Below, one piece after another: positions 8,215 to 16,417 of a DNA stretch of 64,000 nt. The notes below the pieces were generated by a model that was not told where the DNA came from, did no database searches, and was given only the letters and a program-made list of their open reading frames with translations. A program made the position numbers and the translations under genes. Position 1 is the first letter of the stretch. Each line of letters opens with the position of its first letter. Source of the stretch: Muricoccus harenae (GTDB taxonomy: Bacteria > Pseudomonadota > Alphaproteobacteria > Acetobacterales > Acetobacteraceae); contig NZ_WWDL01000016.1 of assembly GCF_009848505.1 (NCBI RefSeq), positions 46,018-110,017 of the forward strand. Direction: 5' to 3'.

Positions 8215-9114
8215 ATGTCGGGCCAGATGAGCCCGACCGAACGCACTGCCTGGACCAGCCTTGGCGTCGGCCTGTCCGTGTTGACCCTCAAGGGGGCGGC
8301 ATGGGGGCTGACGGGCAGCACGGCGTTGTTCGCCGACATGCTGGAGACGGTGGTGAATGTCGCCGCCGCCTCCGCCGCCCTGGCCGCCGTCCGCTACTCG
8401 GCCATGCCGGCGGATGAGAACCATCCCTATGGCCATGCCAAGGTCGAGTATTTCTCGGCGGTGCTGGAAGGCACGCTGATCCTCGTCGCGGCCTCCATGA
8501 TCCTGCAGGAGGCCTGGCAGGCCTGGGCGCAGCCGCATGCGCCCGACCAGCCTGCGCTGGGCCTCGCCCTTTCGGCCGTCGCGACCGTCATCAACAGCGT
8601 CTGGGCCACCGTCCTGCGGCGGAGGGGGAAACGCCTCGGATCGCCGGCGCTGGTGGCGGACGCGCACTACCTTATGTCGGATGTCGTCACCTCGGCCGGG
8701 GTGATCATCGGCGTGGGGCTGGTCACGGTCACCGGGCTGCTCTGGCTGGACCCGCTGCTGGCGGGCGCCACTGCGGTCATGATCCTCTTCTCCGGGTGGC
8801 GCCTCCTGCGCGTGAGCGTGGGCGGGCTGATGGACGAGGCGGTGGCGCCGGACGACCTCGCGCAGATCCGCGGCCTCGTCTCCTCCGAGGGCTCCGGGGC
8901 GCTGGAGGCGCATGACCTGCGGACCCGCCGCGCCGGCCGCATAACCTTCGTCGAGTTCCACCTCGTCGTGCCCGGCGCCATGCCGGTGCGGGAGGCGCAT
9001 GACATCTGCGACCGGATCGAAGCGGCGCTGAAGGAGGCTCTCGGCAGCGCCGTCATCACCATCCATGTGGAGCCGGAGGGCAAGGCGAAGCACAGCGGGG
9101 TAGTGGTCCTGTGA
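8215..9114 (+). CDS. Cation diffusion facilitator (CDF) transporter
   Basis: A 299-residue inner-membrane metal/proton antiporter with about six hydrophobic segments and a cytoplasmic C-terminal dimerisation domain (LRTRRAGRITFVEFHLVV ... ITIHVEP). Helix 2 reads FADMLETVVN and helix 5 reads ADAHYLMSDVV. Compared with the zinc transporter YiiP, the second Asp of the helix-2 DxxxD and the His of the helix-5 HxxxD are replaced (Thr and Tyr at the aligned places, with an extra His one residue earlier). The metal is therefore not safely zinc; Mn, Fe, Co or Ni are possible. It begins 12 bp after metH, so co-transcription is likely, and cobalt or zinc for MetH would make sense. The short internal alternative MSPTERTAW start is also possible. 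Confidence 0.9.
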   Translation: MSGQMSPTERTAWTSLGVGLSVLTLKGAAWGLTGSTALFADMLETVVNVAAASAALAAVRYSAMPADENHPYGHAKVEYFSAVLEGTLILVAASMILQEAWQAWAQPHAPDQPALGLALSAVATVINSVWATVLRRRGKRLGSPALVADAHYLMSDVVTSAGVIIGVGLVTVTGLLWLDPLLAGATAVMILFSGWRLLRVSVGGLMDEAVAPDDLAQIRGLVSSEGSGALEAHDLRTRRAGRITFVEFHLVVPGAMPVREAHDICDRIEAALKEALGSAVITIHVEPEGKAKHSGVVVL

Positions 9115-9133
9115 TTCGCCGCCCCTGAACGCC

Positions 9134-10045
9134 GTGGCCTGGCAGTTCGCCCCCATCGCCTATCCGGCCTGGCGCGCCAAGCCACGCCGCGCGCGGGGCG
9201 GAAGCTGGTCCTGGTGGACGGCGGCTGCACTCCATGGCGCCGCGCTGACGGCCCTGTTTCTCTGGCTGGGCCGGGAGAGATTGCCGGAGCCGACCATTCT
9301 AGAGGGAATGCCGCTGGTCTGGCAGGGGCCGGTCGGGGCAGGGGAGGGGGCGCCGGAACTATCGCCCGACCTGCCTTCGCCAAGCCCGGCGGAGGAGGCA
9401 CCGAGCCCGCCGGTCGCCGAGACCTCTCCGCCCATGCCGCCCGTGCCTCCGCCATCGGCCGAGACACCTCCACCGGAGCCTCACGTCACTCCCGGGGAAA
9501 CCCCGGCGGATCTTCCTTCCCCGCCACCCGTACCGGCGGACGAGCCGCCCCCTGCGCCTCAGCCTTTGCGCTCCACTCCGCCGGCATCCGCTCCGCCCCG
9601 CCTTGCGGAACCCCTGCCTCTTCCACCGCCGGCAGCACCACCCGTCCCGTCCCGCCCAGCGCCAAGTGTAGCGACGGCCGCTCCGGCAATGCGCATGGCC
9701 GAGGTGCCGATCCCCGCGGGCGCCGTGCGCCTGGACGCTGGCAGCACCGGCGCAGCCGGCGAGAGCCGCGCCGTCGGCGCGCCACGGCCCGGCTGCCAGG
9801 ATGCCATTGGCTACCCGGCCTCCGAGCGGCAGCGCGGTATCACCGGGGCGGTGGTGCTTAGACTGCGCGTGTCGGATGACGGCCGGGTGGTGGAGGCGCG
9901 CATCACCGAGCCCAGCGGCTCCTTCGCCCTGGACGAGGCGGCGCAGCGCGGCGTCCGCCGCTGCCGCTTCGAGCCGGCCCTGCGGGATGGCGTGCCGGTC
10001 TGGGGCACGCTTCAGCGCTATCGCGTGGTCTTCAGGCTGGAATAG
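9134..10045 (+). CDS. TonB-like energy transducer
   Basis: A 303-residue protein starting at GTG. Residues about 25-45 form one membrane anchor (WWTAAALHGAALTALFLWLG). A long proline-rich spacer (about 65-195, many PP and PxP) would cross the periplasm. The last 90 residues are a TonB C-terminal domain (RGITGAVVLRLRVSDDGRVV, then FEPALRDGVPVWG). TonB proteins pass the proton-motive force to outer-membrane receptors for siderophores and vitamin B12. No exbB, exbD or receptor is adjacent. Its place between metH/CDF and a cobalamin adenosyltransferase suggests a link to B12 uptake, but that is inference. The spacing to the CDF gene is 19 bp and to the next gene 8 bp. Confidence 0.88.
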   Translation: MAWQFAPIAYPAWRAKPRRARGGSWSWWTAAALHGAALTALFLWLGRERLPEPTILEGMPLVWQGPVGAGEGAPELSPDLPSPSPAEEAPSPPVAETSPPMPPVPPPSAETPPPEPHVTPGETPADLPSPPPVPADEPPPAPQPLRSTPPASAPPRLAEPLPLPPPAAPPVPSRPAPSVATAAPAMRMAEVPIPAGAVRLDAGSTGAAGESRAVGAPRPGCQDAIGYPASERQRGITGAVVLRLRVSDDGRVVEARITEPSGSFALDEAAQRGVRRCRFEPALRDGVPVWGTLQRYRVVFRLE

Positions 10046-10053
10046 AATGTTCC

Positions 10054-10599
10054 ATGGTCAAGCTCGACATCATCACCACACGCGGCGGCGACACCGGACA
10101 GACCTCGCTCGGGGACGGCACGCGCGTGTCCAAGGATTCCATCCGGATCGAGGCGCTGGGCGCAGTGGATGAGGCGAATGCCGCCATCGGCCTGCTGCGT
10201 CTGCATACGGCGCAGGAGGAGGACGCGATGCTGGCGCGCATCCAGAACGACCTGTTCGACCTCGGCGCCGATCTCTGCGTACCGGGCGGGAAGGGCGGGC
10301 TGCGAATCTCTGCGGCGCAATGCCTGCGGCTGGAGCAGGAGCTGGCCAGCATGAACGCGGACCTGCCGCCGCTGCGTTCCTTCATCCTGCCCGGTGGCAC
10401 GCCGGCAGCTGCCCATGCCCACCAGGCGCGGACCCTTGCCCGCCGGGCGGAGCGTGTCGTGGTGGCGCTGGCGGCGGCTGAGCCGGTGAATGCCGATGCG
10501 GTCCGCTACCTCAACCGCCTGTCCGACCATCTCTTCGTCCTGGCCCGCAGCCTGAACATGGGTCAGGACCTGCTCTGGACGCCGGGCGAGAATCGCTGA
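10054..10599 (+). CDS. Cob(I)alamin adenosyltransferase, PduO type
   Basis: A 181-residue cytoplasmic enzyme that transfers the adenosyl group of ATP to cob(I)alamin, giving adenosylcobalamin. The N-terminal ATP-binding motif is clear (TTRGGDTGQTSLGDGTRVSK), followed by IRIEALGAVDEANAAIGLL and, near the C-terminus, RYLNRLSDHLFVLAR, the canonical PduO-type helix. The length matches the family (about 180-190). The start at 10054 is 8 bp after the TonB-like gene, implying one transcript. Together with metH upstream the local theme is cobalamin supply and use. Confidence 0.94.
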   Translation: MVKLDIITTRGGDTGQTSLGDGTRVSKDSIRIEALGAVDEANAAIGLLRLHTAQEEDAMLARIQNDLFDLGADLCVPGGKGGLRISAAQCLRLEQELASMNADLPPLRSFILPGGTPAAAHAHQARTLARRAERVVVALAAAEPVNADAVRYLNRLSDHLFVLARSLNMGQDLLWTPGENR

Positions 10600-10621
10600 G
10601 CCGTGCCGGGGGGCGCCCGGG

Positions 10622-11130
10622 TCACCCGAGGATAGCGGCGCCCAGCCAATAGCAGCCGCCGCCCACCGCCGCCGCGGCCGGCAGGGTAACCACCCAGGCC
10701 CAGACGATCCGCCGCGCCACGCCCCAGCGCACCGCCGAGGCCCGGCGCGCCGCGCCGACCCCACGATCGAGCCGGTGGCCGTGTGGGTGGTGGAGACGGG
10801 AATGCCGAGCCAGGTGGCCCCGAACAGCGCCATCGCGCCCCCCGTCTCGGCGCAGAAGCCCTGCATGGGGCGGAGATCGGTGATGCGGGAGCCCATGGTG
10901 CGCACGATCCGCCAGCCACCGAACAGGGTGCCGAGGCCCATCGCCGCATGGCAGGCGATGACCACCCAGAAGGGCACGTGGAACTCCGGGCCCAGGACGC
11001 CCTGGGAGTAGAGGAGGATGGCGATGATCCCCATCGTCTTCTGCGCGTCGATGCCGCCATGGCCGAGGCTGAACAGCGATGAGGACAGGAGCTGGAGGAC
11101 CCGGAAGCGCCGGGCGCTACTAAAGGAGGG
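10622..11130 (-). pseudogene. Remnant of PiT-family inorganic phosphate transporter
   Basis: The minus strand encodes the C-terminal part of a PiT phosphate permease: SLFSLGHGGIDAQKTMGII, FAETGG-type block GFCAETGGAMALFGATWLG, and PVSTTHTATGSIVG, the signature of the second PiT repeat. The frame then breaks at about 10765: one G is missing from a G tract, and the proper ending (ending AWVVTLPAAAAVGG...LGAAILG, then TGA at 10622) is read in another frame. The N-terminal half of the protein is absent, since the M20 gene ends at 11174. So there are two lesions: a 5' truncation and a one-base deletion. A sequencing error could explain the second but not the first. Confidence 0.85.
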
Positions 11131-11173
11131 TTTCTGCCTGGTCCAGCAACGCCGATCCCGGCGCCGCCGCCCG

Positions 11174-12280
11174 TCAACCCCGCAGTAGCGTCCGGAACAG
11201 CGGCACGGCGGCAGCCAGCTGTGCCACGGGCACCTCCTCGCGCGGCGTATGCGCCACGCCGATATCCCCCGGGCCGAGGATCACGCAGGGGGCGAGCGCA
11301 TTCAGCCGCGTGGCATCGGTGCCGAAGGCGACGGTGCCGGCCTTCTGCCCCGTGGCGGCTTCCGCGGCCGCGACCAGCGGATGTTCCGGCGGCAGCTCCG
11401 GCGGCGAGCCGTCGATGTTGAAGGTGAGGGCAAGGCCCGCGCGAGCGGCTGCATCCTGCACGGCCTGGACCACCGGCGCGGGATCCAGCTTGCGGGAATA
11501 GCGGAACTTCATGCGGGCAGTGGCCCGGGCGACGGTGACGTTGATTGCCGTACCGTGATTGTCGATCACGATGTTGAAGTCGGGGAACGGCGGCTCATAG
11601 CCGTCGTCGCGGAACGTTTCCTCCTCCCGCAGCCGGTCGTGCAGGTTACGCATCTCTTCCAGAAAGGGAATCAGCGCGAGATTGGCATTCACACCCTTGC
11701 CGGTGGAGGAATGGGCTTGGCTGCCGCTCGCCACCGCCTCAAAATTCACGGTGCCGCGGTGGCCACGGATCGGCGCCAGCCCCGTCGGCTCCGCCACCAC
11801 GATGCCCCGCAGCGCCGCGCGCCGTGCCAGCGTGGATTGCTCGGCAATGAGGATGGCACCGGCCTTTGTCGTCTCCTCATCGGTGGTGATCAGCAGGGTC
11901 ACGGGCATATCGGCCGGCAGGCCCTGGGCGGCGATGATGCAGGCGGCCACGGGCCCCTTCATGTCGGCCGTGCCCAGCCCGTGCATCATGCCCTGCGCGT
12001 CCACCCGCGCGGAGAAGGGGTCTTCCTGCCAGCCTGTATCCGGCACCGTGTCCATATGGCCGGAAAGAGCGAGGCCGCCCGGCCCGCCGCGATGCGCGAC
12101 GAGGGCACGCTTGGCCACGCCATTCGCATCCTTGTAGTCCAGCCGCTCGATTTCGAAGCCTGACAGCTCCGCCTCGATCCGCTCGGCGAGGGGCAGGTTG
12201 GAGACGAAGGAACGGCTGTCGATGCGGACAAGATCGGCAGCGAGGGCGGTAACGGCCTCGGCATCGGTACGGTCGGTCAT
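11174..12280 (-). CDS. M20 family metallo-deacylase, ArgE/DapE-like
   Basis: A 368-residue di-zinc amidohydrolase/peptidase. The metal and catalytic motifs are in order: LSGHMDTVP (His and Asp), GTADMKGPVAA (bridging Asp), TTDEETTKAGA (catalytic Glu pair), and a C-terminal GPGDIGVAHTPREEV that supplies the last His. Between them sits the dimerisation insert. Acetylornithine deacetylase and succinyl-diaminopimelate desuccinylase are the best-known relatives, but stand-alone members also hydrolyse other N-acyl amino acids, so the substrate is open. It is divergent from the threonine-synthase-like gene with 68 bp between the starts. The PiT remnant follows downstream. Confidence 0.88.
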   Translation of the reverse strand: MTDRTDAEAVTALAADLVRIDSRSFVSNLPLAERIEAELSGFEIERLDYKDANGVAKRALVAHRGGPGGLALSGHMDTVPDTGWQEDPFSARVDAQGMMHGLGTADMKGPVAACIIAAQGLPADMPVTLLITTDEETTKAGAILIAEQSTLARRAALRGIVVAEPTGLAPIRGHRGTVNFEAVASGSQAHSSTGKGVNANLALIPFLEEMRNLHDRLREEETFRDDGYEPPFPDFNIVIDNHGTAINVTVARATARMKFRYSRKLDPAPVVQAVQDAAARAGLALTFNIDGSPPELPPEHPLVAAAEAATGQKAGTVAFGTDATRLNALAPCVILGPGDIGVAHTPREEVPVAQLAAAVPLFRTLLRG

Positions 12281-12348
12281 GGCAGGGGTATCCCTTGCGG
12301 GCAGCGCGGCCGCAAGACAGGTTGCGGCGCTTTGCGTGAGGATGCCCC

Positions 12349-13482
12349 GTGACCGCCTATCTCGATCCGCGCAGCGGCCAGACCTGGCCGCTGGAGATTC
12401 CCCGCTGGCGCGGCGATGACGGCCAGCCGCTGCTGCTGACCGACCTGCCCGGGATCGGGCGCGATGCCATCGACCCCGCCGCGCCTGGCTTGTGGCGCTA
12501 CGCCGCCGCGCTGCCTTTCCGCCCGCGCGAGCCGATCGCCATGGGCGAGGGATGCACGCCGCTGCTCTCCCGTCGGTTGCATGGCGTGGATGCGCTGCTG
12601 AAATGCGAATGGCTGATGCCCACCGGCTCCTTCAAGGACCGGGGCGCCTCAGTGATGCTTTCCCTGCTGCGCGAGCACGGGATCACTGCGGTGCTGGAGG
12701 ATTCCTCCGGCAATGGTGGCGCGGCCATCGCCACCTATGCGGCGGCGGGCGGGATGCGCGCGCGCATCCTGGTGCCGGACAGCACTTCGCCCGCCAAGAC
12801 CGTGCAGTCCCGCGCGGCCGGCGCGGAGATCCAGCTCACCCCCGGCAGCCGCCAGGATTGCGCCGACGAGGCGCTGCGCCAGGGCAACGACCCGCAATCC
12901 GGCTTCTTCTATGCCAGCCACAACTGGCACCCGTTCTTCCTGCAGGGCACGAAGACGCTTGCCTATGAATTGTGGGAGGATCTCGGCTTCCAGGCGCCGG
13001 ATGCGGTGGTGATTCCCTGTGGCGCCGGCTCCAACGTGCTGGGCTGCGACATTGGCTTCGGGGAGCTGTTGCGCGCCGGGCAGATCGACCGTCTGCCGCG
13101 CCTGTACGCTGCGCAGCCCGCGCATTGCGGCCCGCTGGCGCGCGAGGCGTTGGGCCTGCCGGCCGAGCCACCCCGCCCCACTATCGCCGAGGGCACCGCC
13201 ATCGCCCAGCCGATCCGCCCGCAGGAGGTGCTCGGCGCCCTGCGCCGCAGCGGCGGAGGGGGCGTGCTGCTGGAGGAGGGGGAGATCGCGGAGGCCGCCC
13301 TCTCCCTGGCGCGCCAGGGACTTTATGTGGAACCGACCTGCGCCCAGGCGGTGGCGGCGCTCGGCAAGCTCGTCGCGGAGGGTCAGGTCCGGCCGGGCGA
13401 GAAGGTGGTGGTGATCCTCACCGGCACGGGATTGAAGGCGACGCCGCGCTATGCCGAATTGCTGGGGGTTGGTCCGGTCTGA
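12349..13482 (+). CDS. PLP-dependent threonine-synthase-like enzyme
   Basis: A 377-residue fold-type II PLP enzyme, starting at GTG. The PLP lysine lies in PTGSFKDRGASV; the Asn and phosphate loop are in SSGNGGAAIATYAAAGG and GAGSNVLG; the end has TGTGLKATP. This set is typical of threonine synthase, which converts O-phosphohomoserine to threonine, and of close paralogues of unknown substrate. At 377 residues it matches the short class, not the roughly 470-residue housekeeping ThrC of many proteobacteria. It shares a divergent promoter region with the M20 deacylase, so joint action on an amino-acid derivative is possible. Confidence 0.87.
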   Translation: MTAYLDPRSGQTWPLEIPRWRGDDGQPLLLTDLPGIGRDAIDPAAPGLWRYAAALPFRPREPIAMGEGCTPLLSRRLHGVDALLKCEWLMPTGSFKDRGASVMLSLLREHGITAVLEDSSGNGGAAIATYAAAGGMRARILVPDSTSPAKTVQSRAAGAEIQLTPGSRQDCADEALRQGNDPQSGFFYASHNWHPFFLQGTKTLAYELWEDLGFQAPDAVVIPCGAGSNVLGCDIGFGELLRAGQIDRLPRLYAAQPAHCGPLAREALGLPAEPPRPTIAEGTAIAQPIRPQEVLGALRRSGGGGVLLEEGEIAEAALSLARQGLYVEPTCAQAVAALGKLVAEGQVRPGEKVVVILTGTGLKATPRYAELLGVGPV

Positions 13483-13891
13483 AGCACCTGTCGGCGTCGC
13501 GGAACGTCAGGCCGGGGCGCCGCAGAATGGATTCCGATACGCCGCGGCAAGTGACGTCGATTGATCCAAGTTAATTTTGCATGGTCCTCCAGTTCGAGCC
13601 GCCCCTGCCCATGGAGACCAGCCGTGACCCGGGGCTGCGCATTTCCGGTCGATTTCGGGCCGGAATCCCACCTGATGTGAGTGGTGTTCGTGGATGCGGA
13701 CGGCGCCTGCTGGACCGTTCCGAATCCTGAGGTTCGCATGCAGGCGAACTGGTCGATGCAGCGCTGGCCTGCGAGGGCGCCGTTGCAGAAGCCCTTCCCC
13801 ATCATGGTGCCGCCCGTGGACGCACCGGCCCTGCCGTGCCAGCCGTCGCTGAACGGCCACGCCGTGAACGGTCGCGGCCATCCAGGGCTAC
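13483..13891. other. Gene-free stretch between threonine-synthase-like gene and DctA remnant
   Basis: About 410 bp without a convincing gene. Open frames exist on both strands, but none has family features or a ribosome binding site. Base composition is locally less extreme around 13560-13590 (an AT-rich TTGATCCAAGTTAATTTTGC). The stretch adjoins a transporter remnant and may be the scar of a lost segment. Confidence 0.5.
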
Positions 13892-14293
13892 ATGCAGCGC
13901 GCAGCGCATCTGATGGCCATCATCCCCGACACTTTCGTCAGCGCCTTTGCCAATGGGGAGCTGTTGCAGGTCCTGCTGCTGGCGGCCCTGACGGGCTTCG
14001 CCATCAACGCCCTGCCCGACCGTCTGCGCGAGCCGATCTCCCATGTGATCGACGCGGCAGCCGCCGTGTTCTTCGGCATTGTCGCCATCGTCGTGAAGGC
14101 CGCTCCAGTCGGCGCCTTCGGTGCCACGGCTTTCACCACTGGCGCCTATGGCTTCGGCTCCCTGGTGCTCCTGGGCGAGCTGGACCCGGTGAAGCTGCAC
14201 CAAGCCAGGGGTGGCAAGCCCATCGCCGGGGTAGGGCCGCAGCCCGGTTCCGTCGTCCCGCTGCCGGAGCCGGTGGCGAACCGCTCGGGCTGA
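13892..14293 (+). pseudogene. Fragment of DctA-type C4-dicarboxylate:cation symporter
   Basis: The frame reads MAIIPDTFVSAFANGELLQV, LLLAALTGFAINALPDR, FFGIVAIVVKAAPVGAFGA and TTGAYGFGSLVLLGEL. These are the central segments of a DctA/GltP dicarboxylate/amino-acid:cation symporter (normally about 420-440 residues). Everything N-terminal of this block is absent, and after GELDP the frame continues with unrelated sequence and stops, so the substrate-binding C-terminal half is gone. I read it as a decayed fragment of about 100 residues, not a functional protein. Confidence 0.8.
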
Positions 14294-14383
14294 GGACGCC
14301 TCCGGCGTGCCTCGGCCAGTCACTGTTCAGCCTGGCTGGCGTGGTCCTGGCAGGTGAGTGCTGCTCCTGCCCTGCGGCCTGCG

Positions 14384-15100
14384 TTACGGGCCGGAGGAGA
14401 TGGAGCGGGTGACCGGGTTGTTCTCTGCGTCCAGTTCCGGGGCGGGATCGGCCGCGCCGCTCGCGGCACGGCCACCATAGGCAGGCAGGGACCAGCCCCC
14501 ACCCATCGCCGCGGCCCGGATGGCGAAGGCAGCCAGCACCCCAGCCCCAACCGCCACGGCCCGGTCCGCCCCCAACCCTTGCAGTGCGAGGAAGACGCCG
14601 GCTCCCGCTCCCGCGGCGGTGGCGTAGATCTCGCGCCGCAGGATCAGCGGGATCTCGCCGCAGATCACGTCGCGGATCAGCCCGCCAAAGCTTGCGGTCA
14701 TCACCCCCATCAGCACCGAGACCCAGGGCGCCGCGCCGGTCCGCGCGGCCGCCTCCGCCCCCAGCACGGCGAAAACCGCCATTCCCGCCGCATCGGCCCA
14801 GAGCAGCAGCGCCACGCGGCGTGCCGTTCCGCGCTCCGTCGCCCGGGGCGTGATGAAGAAGATGAGCAGGGCGAAGGTAGCGGCCAGCACCGCAAGGTCC
14901 GGCCGAGAGAGCCAGGAGACCGGAAGACCCAGCAGCAGGTCGCGCAGCGTGCCGCCGCCGAAGGCGGTGGCGCCGGCCACCAGCAGGAAGCCCACCGGGT
15001 CCATCCGCTTGCGCGCCGCGGTCAGCGCGCCGGCGGCGGCGAAGGCAGCCGTGCCGATCCAGCCCAGCGCCTCCAGCACAAGGTCGAAGGACTCGGCCAC
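14384..15100 (-). CDS. TRIC/UPF0126 trimeric cation channel family membrane protein
   Basis: About 238 residues with seven hydrophobic segments arranged as two similar halves. Each half carries the family's glycine-arginine-aspartate motif: FGGGTLRDLLLG in the first and FGGLIRDVICGE in the second, as in YadS and archaeal TRIC channels, which are homotrimeric monovalent-cation channels. Here residues 1-210 fit the family (usual length about 205), and the C-terminus has an extra hydrophilic tail. The start GTG at 15100 (VAESFDLVLEALGWIG) is chosen because it begins the first membrane segment; a longer version from 15166 would add a proline-rich stretch overlapping the MFS gene. It follows the MFS gene by 7 bp. 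Confidence 0.85.
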   Translation of the reverse strand: MAESFDLVLEALGWIGTAAFAAAGALTAARKRMDPVGFLLVAGATAFGGGTLRDLLLGLPVSWLSRPDLAVLAATFALLIFFITPRATERGTARRVALLLWADAAGMAVFAVLGAEAAARTGAAPWVSVLMGVMTASFGGLIRDVICGEIPLILRREIYATAAGAGAGVFLALQGLGADRAVAVGAGVLAAFAIRAAAMGGGWSLPAYGGRAASGAADPAPELDAENNPVTRSISSGP

Positions 15101-15107
15101 ACCCAGG

Positions 15108-16352
15108 CTATTCGGCGGGAACAGCGGCGGGGGAGGTGGGACCGACGGCGCGCAGCGCTTCGCCACGGGCGGTGCCGGCGCAGAACAGGGAGGCCAGCAG
15201 CAGCAGCGCGACGGTCGGCAGCACGAGCCAGGACATGCCGTTGTCCAGCATCAGTCCGAAGGGAACAGGGGTGATCGCGCCGCCCAGCGGCAGGCCGGCG
15301 GAGATGAAGCCGAAGACCTTTCCCATCTGCCCCGGCGGGGCGGCATTCTTTACCATGACGTCCCGCGGGGTGCGGGAGGCGCCCAGCGCCGCTCCCGCGG
15401 CCAACGCCACGATCGGGAGCACCACCTCAGGCATCGGCACCAGTCCCATGGCGAGGAGCAGGATGATCGAAAGCGCGGTCAGCGCTGTGACGAAGGTGAA
15501 GTGCCGGCTGTAGCGATCCGCGTACCAGCCGCCGATCAGCACGCCGCCTGTGCTGCCGGCCACGTACCCGGTGAGCGCCAGGGAGGCGACCGCCAGCGGC
15601 GTGGCCCAGAGCTGGTCCAGGGTGGCGATCAAGAAGGACTGGATGCCCGTGGTCGCCATGGAGGACAGCAGGAAGAAGGCGAAGAACATGAGCATGGTGC
15701 GCGACAGCAGCACCTCCCGGCCCACCGGCGCGCGGCGGTCCTTCGGCTTCGCCTGGTCCTGCAGGATGCGGGACTGCAGCAGGATGGTCGCCACCACCGG
15801 GATGCCGAGCAGCCCCACGGTCAGAAGAGTCGGCCGCCAGCCGATGCCCAGGGTCTGCGTCATCAGCCCGATCGCGAGCGGCGCGGCCATGAAGCCGAGA
15901 TTGCCCGTGAAGGTATGCGCGGCGAAGGCCCGGCCCATGCGGCGCCCGTCGATGCTGCTGCCGAGGATCGCGTAATCGGCCGGGTGGATGACGGAATTGC
16001 CGAAGCCCGAGATCACGGCGAGCGCCATGATCACCCAATAGTTGGGCGCGAAGGACATGGCCGAGATGGACAGCGCCATGAGCAGTGACCCGCCAATCAG
16101 GAAGGGCCGTGCGCCGTAGCGGTCCACCATGAAGCCCACCGGGGTCTGCAGCAGCGCCGTCACGCCGGACATCAGCGCCAGCGAAAGTCCCAGCACGGCG
16201 TAGGAGACGCCGAATTCCTCCCTCCAGATCGGGAAGAGCGGCGCCAGGCACAGCAGGTAGAAATGGGACAGGAAGTGGTTCGTGCCGATCAGCCCAATGA
16301 TCCGCCAGTCGCGGTTGGGCTGGGCTGTGCCGGGTGCATCTTCTTGGACCAT
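15108..16352 (-). CDS. MFS transporter
   Basis: A 414-residue major facilitator with 12 predicted membrane segments. Visible motifs are the A-motif-like loop GFMVDRYGARPFLIGG between segments 2 and 3, its weaker C-terminal repeat GGWYADRYSRHFTF, and a GFGNSVIHPADYAILGS segment 4 region resembling the fosmidomycin-resistance (Fsr) and related subfamily. The N-terminal half contains HFLSHFYLLCLAPLFP, also typical of that subfamily. The substrate is unknown. It lies 65 bp downstream of a LysR gene on the same strand and 7 bp upstream of the TRIC gene. Confidence 0.88.
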   Translation of the reverse strand: MVQEDAPGTAQPNRDWRIIGLIGTNHFLSHFYLLCLAPLFPIWREEFGVSYAVLGLSLALMSGVTALLQTPVGFMVDRYGARPFLIGGSLLMALSISAMSFAPNYWVIMALAVISGFGNSVIHPADYAILGSSIDGRRMGRAFAAHTFTGNLGFMAAPLAIGLMTQTLGIGWRPTLLTVGLLGIPVVATILLQSRILQDQAKPKDRRAPVGREVLLSRTMLMFFAFFLLSSMATTGIQSFLIATLDQLWATPLAVASLALTGYVAGSTGGVLIGGWYADRYSRHFTFVTALTALSIILLLAMGLVPMPEVVLPIVALAAGAALGASRTPRDVMVKNAAPPGQMGKVFGFISAGLPLGGAITPVPFGLMLDNGMSWLVLPTVALLLLASLFCAGTARGEALRAVGPTSPAAVPAE

Positions 16353-16417
16353 GGGGCGAAACCTGCGCTTGGTCCCGCGTGCCGGTCAAATGCGTGTTCT
16401 GCGGGGCGGGGGTGCCG

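Noticed and set aside
7039..9156. A 705-codon open frame on the minus strand opposite metH and the CDF gene
   Set aside because: It is antisense to two clear genes, its composition (His/Gln/Arg/Gly-rich) is that of a codon-position shadow in GC-rich DNA, and no motif is present.
13449..13805. A 118-codon minus-strand frame in the gap after the threonine-synthase-like gene
   Set aside because: It overlaps the end of that gene, has no ribosome site, and its sequence resembles no family.
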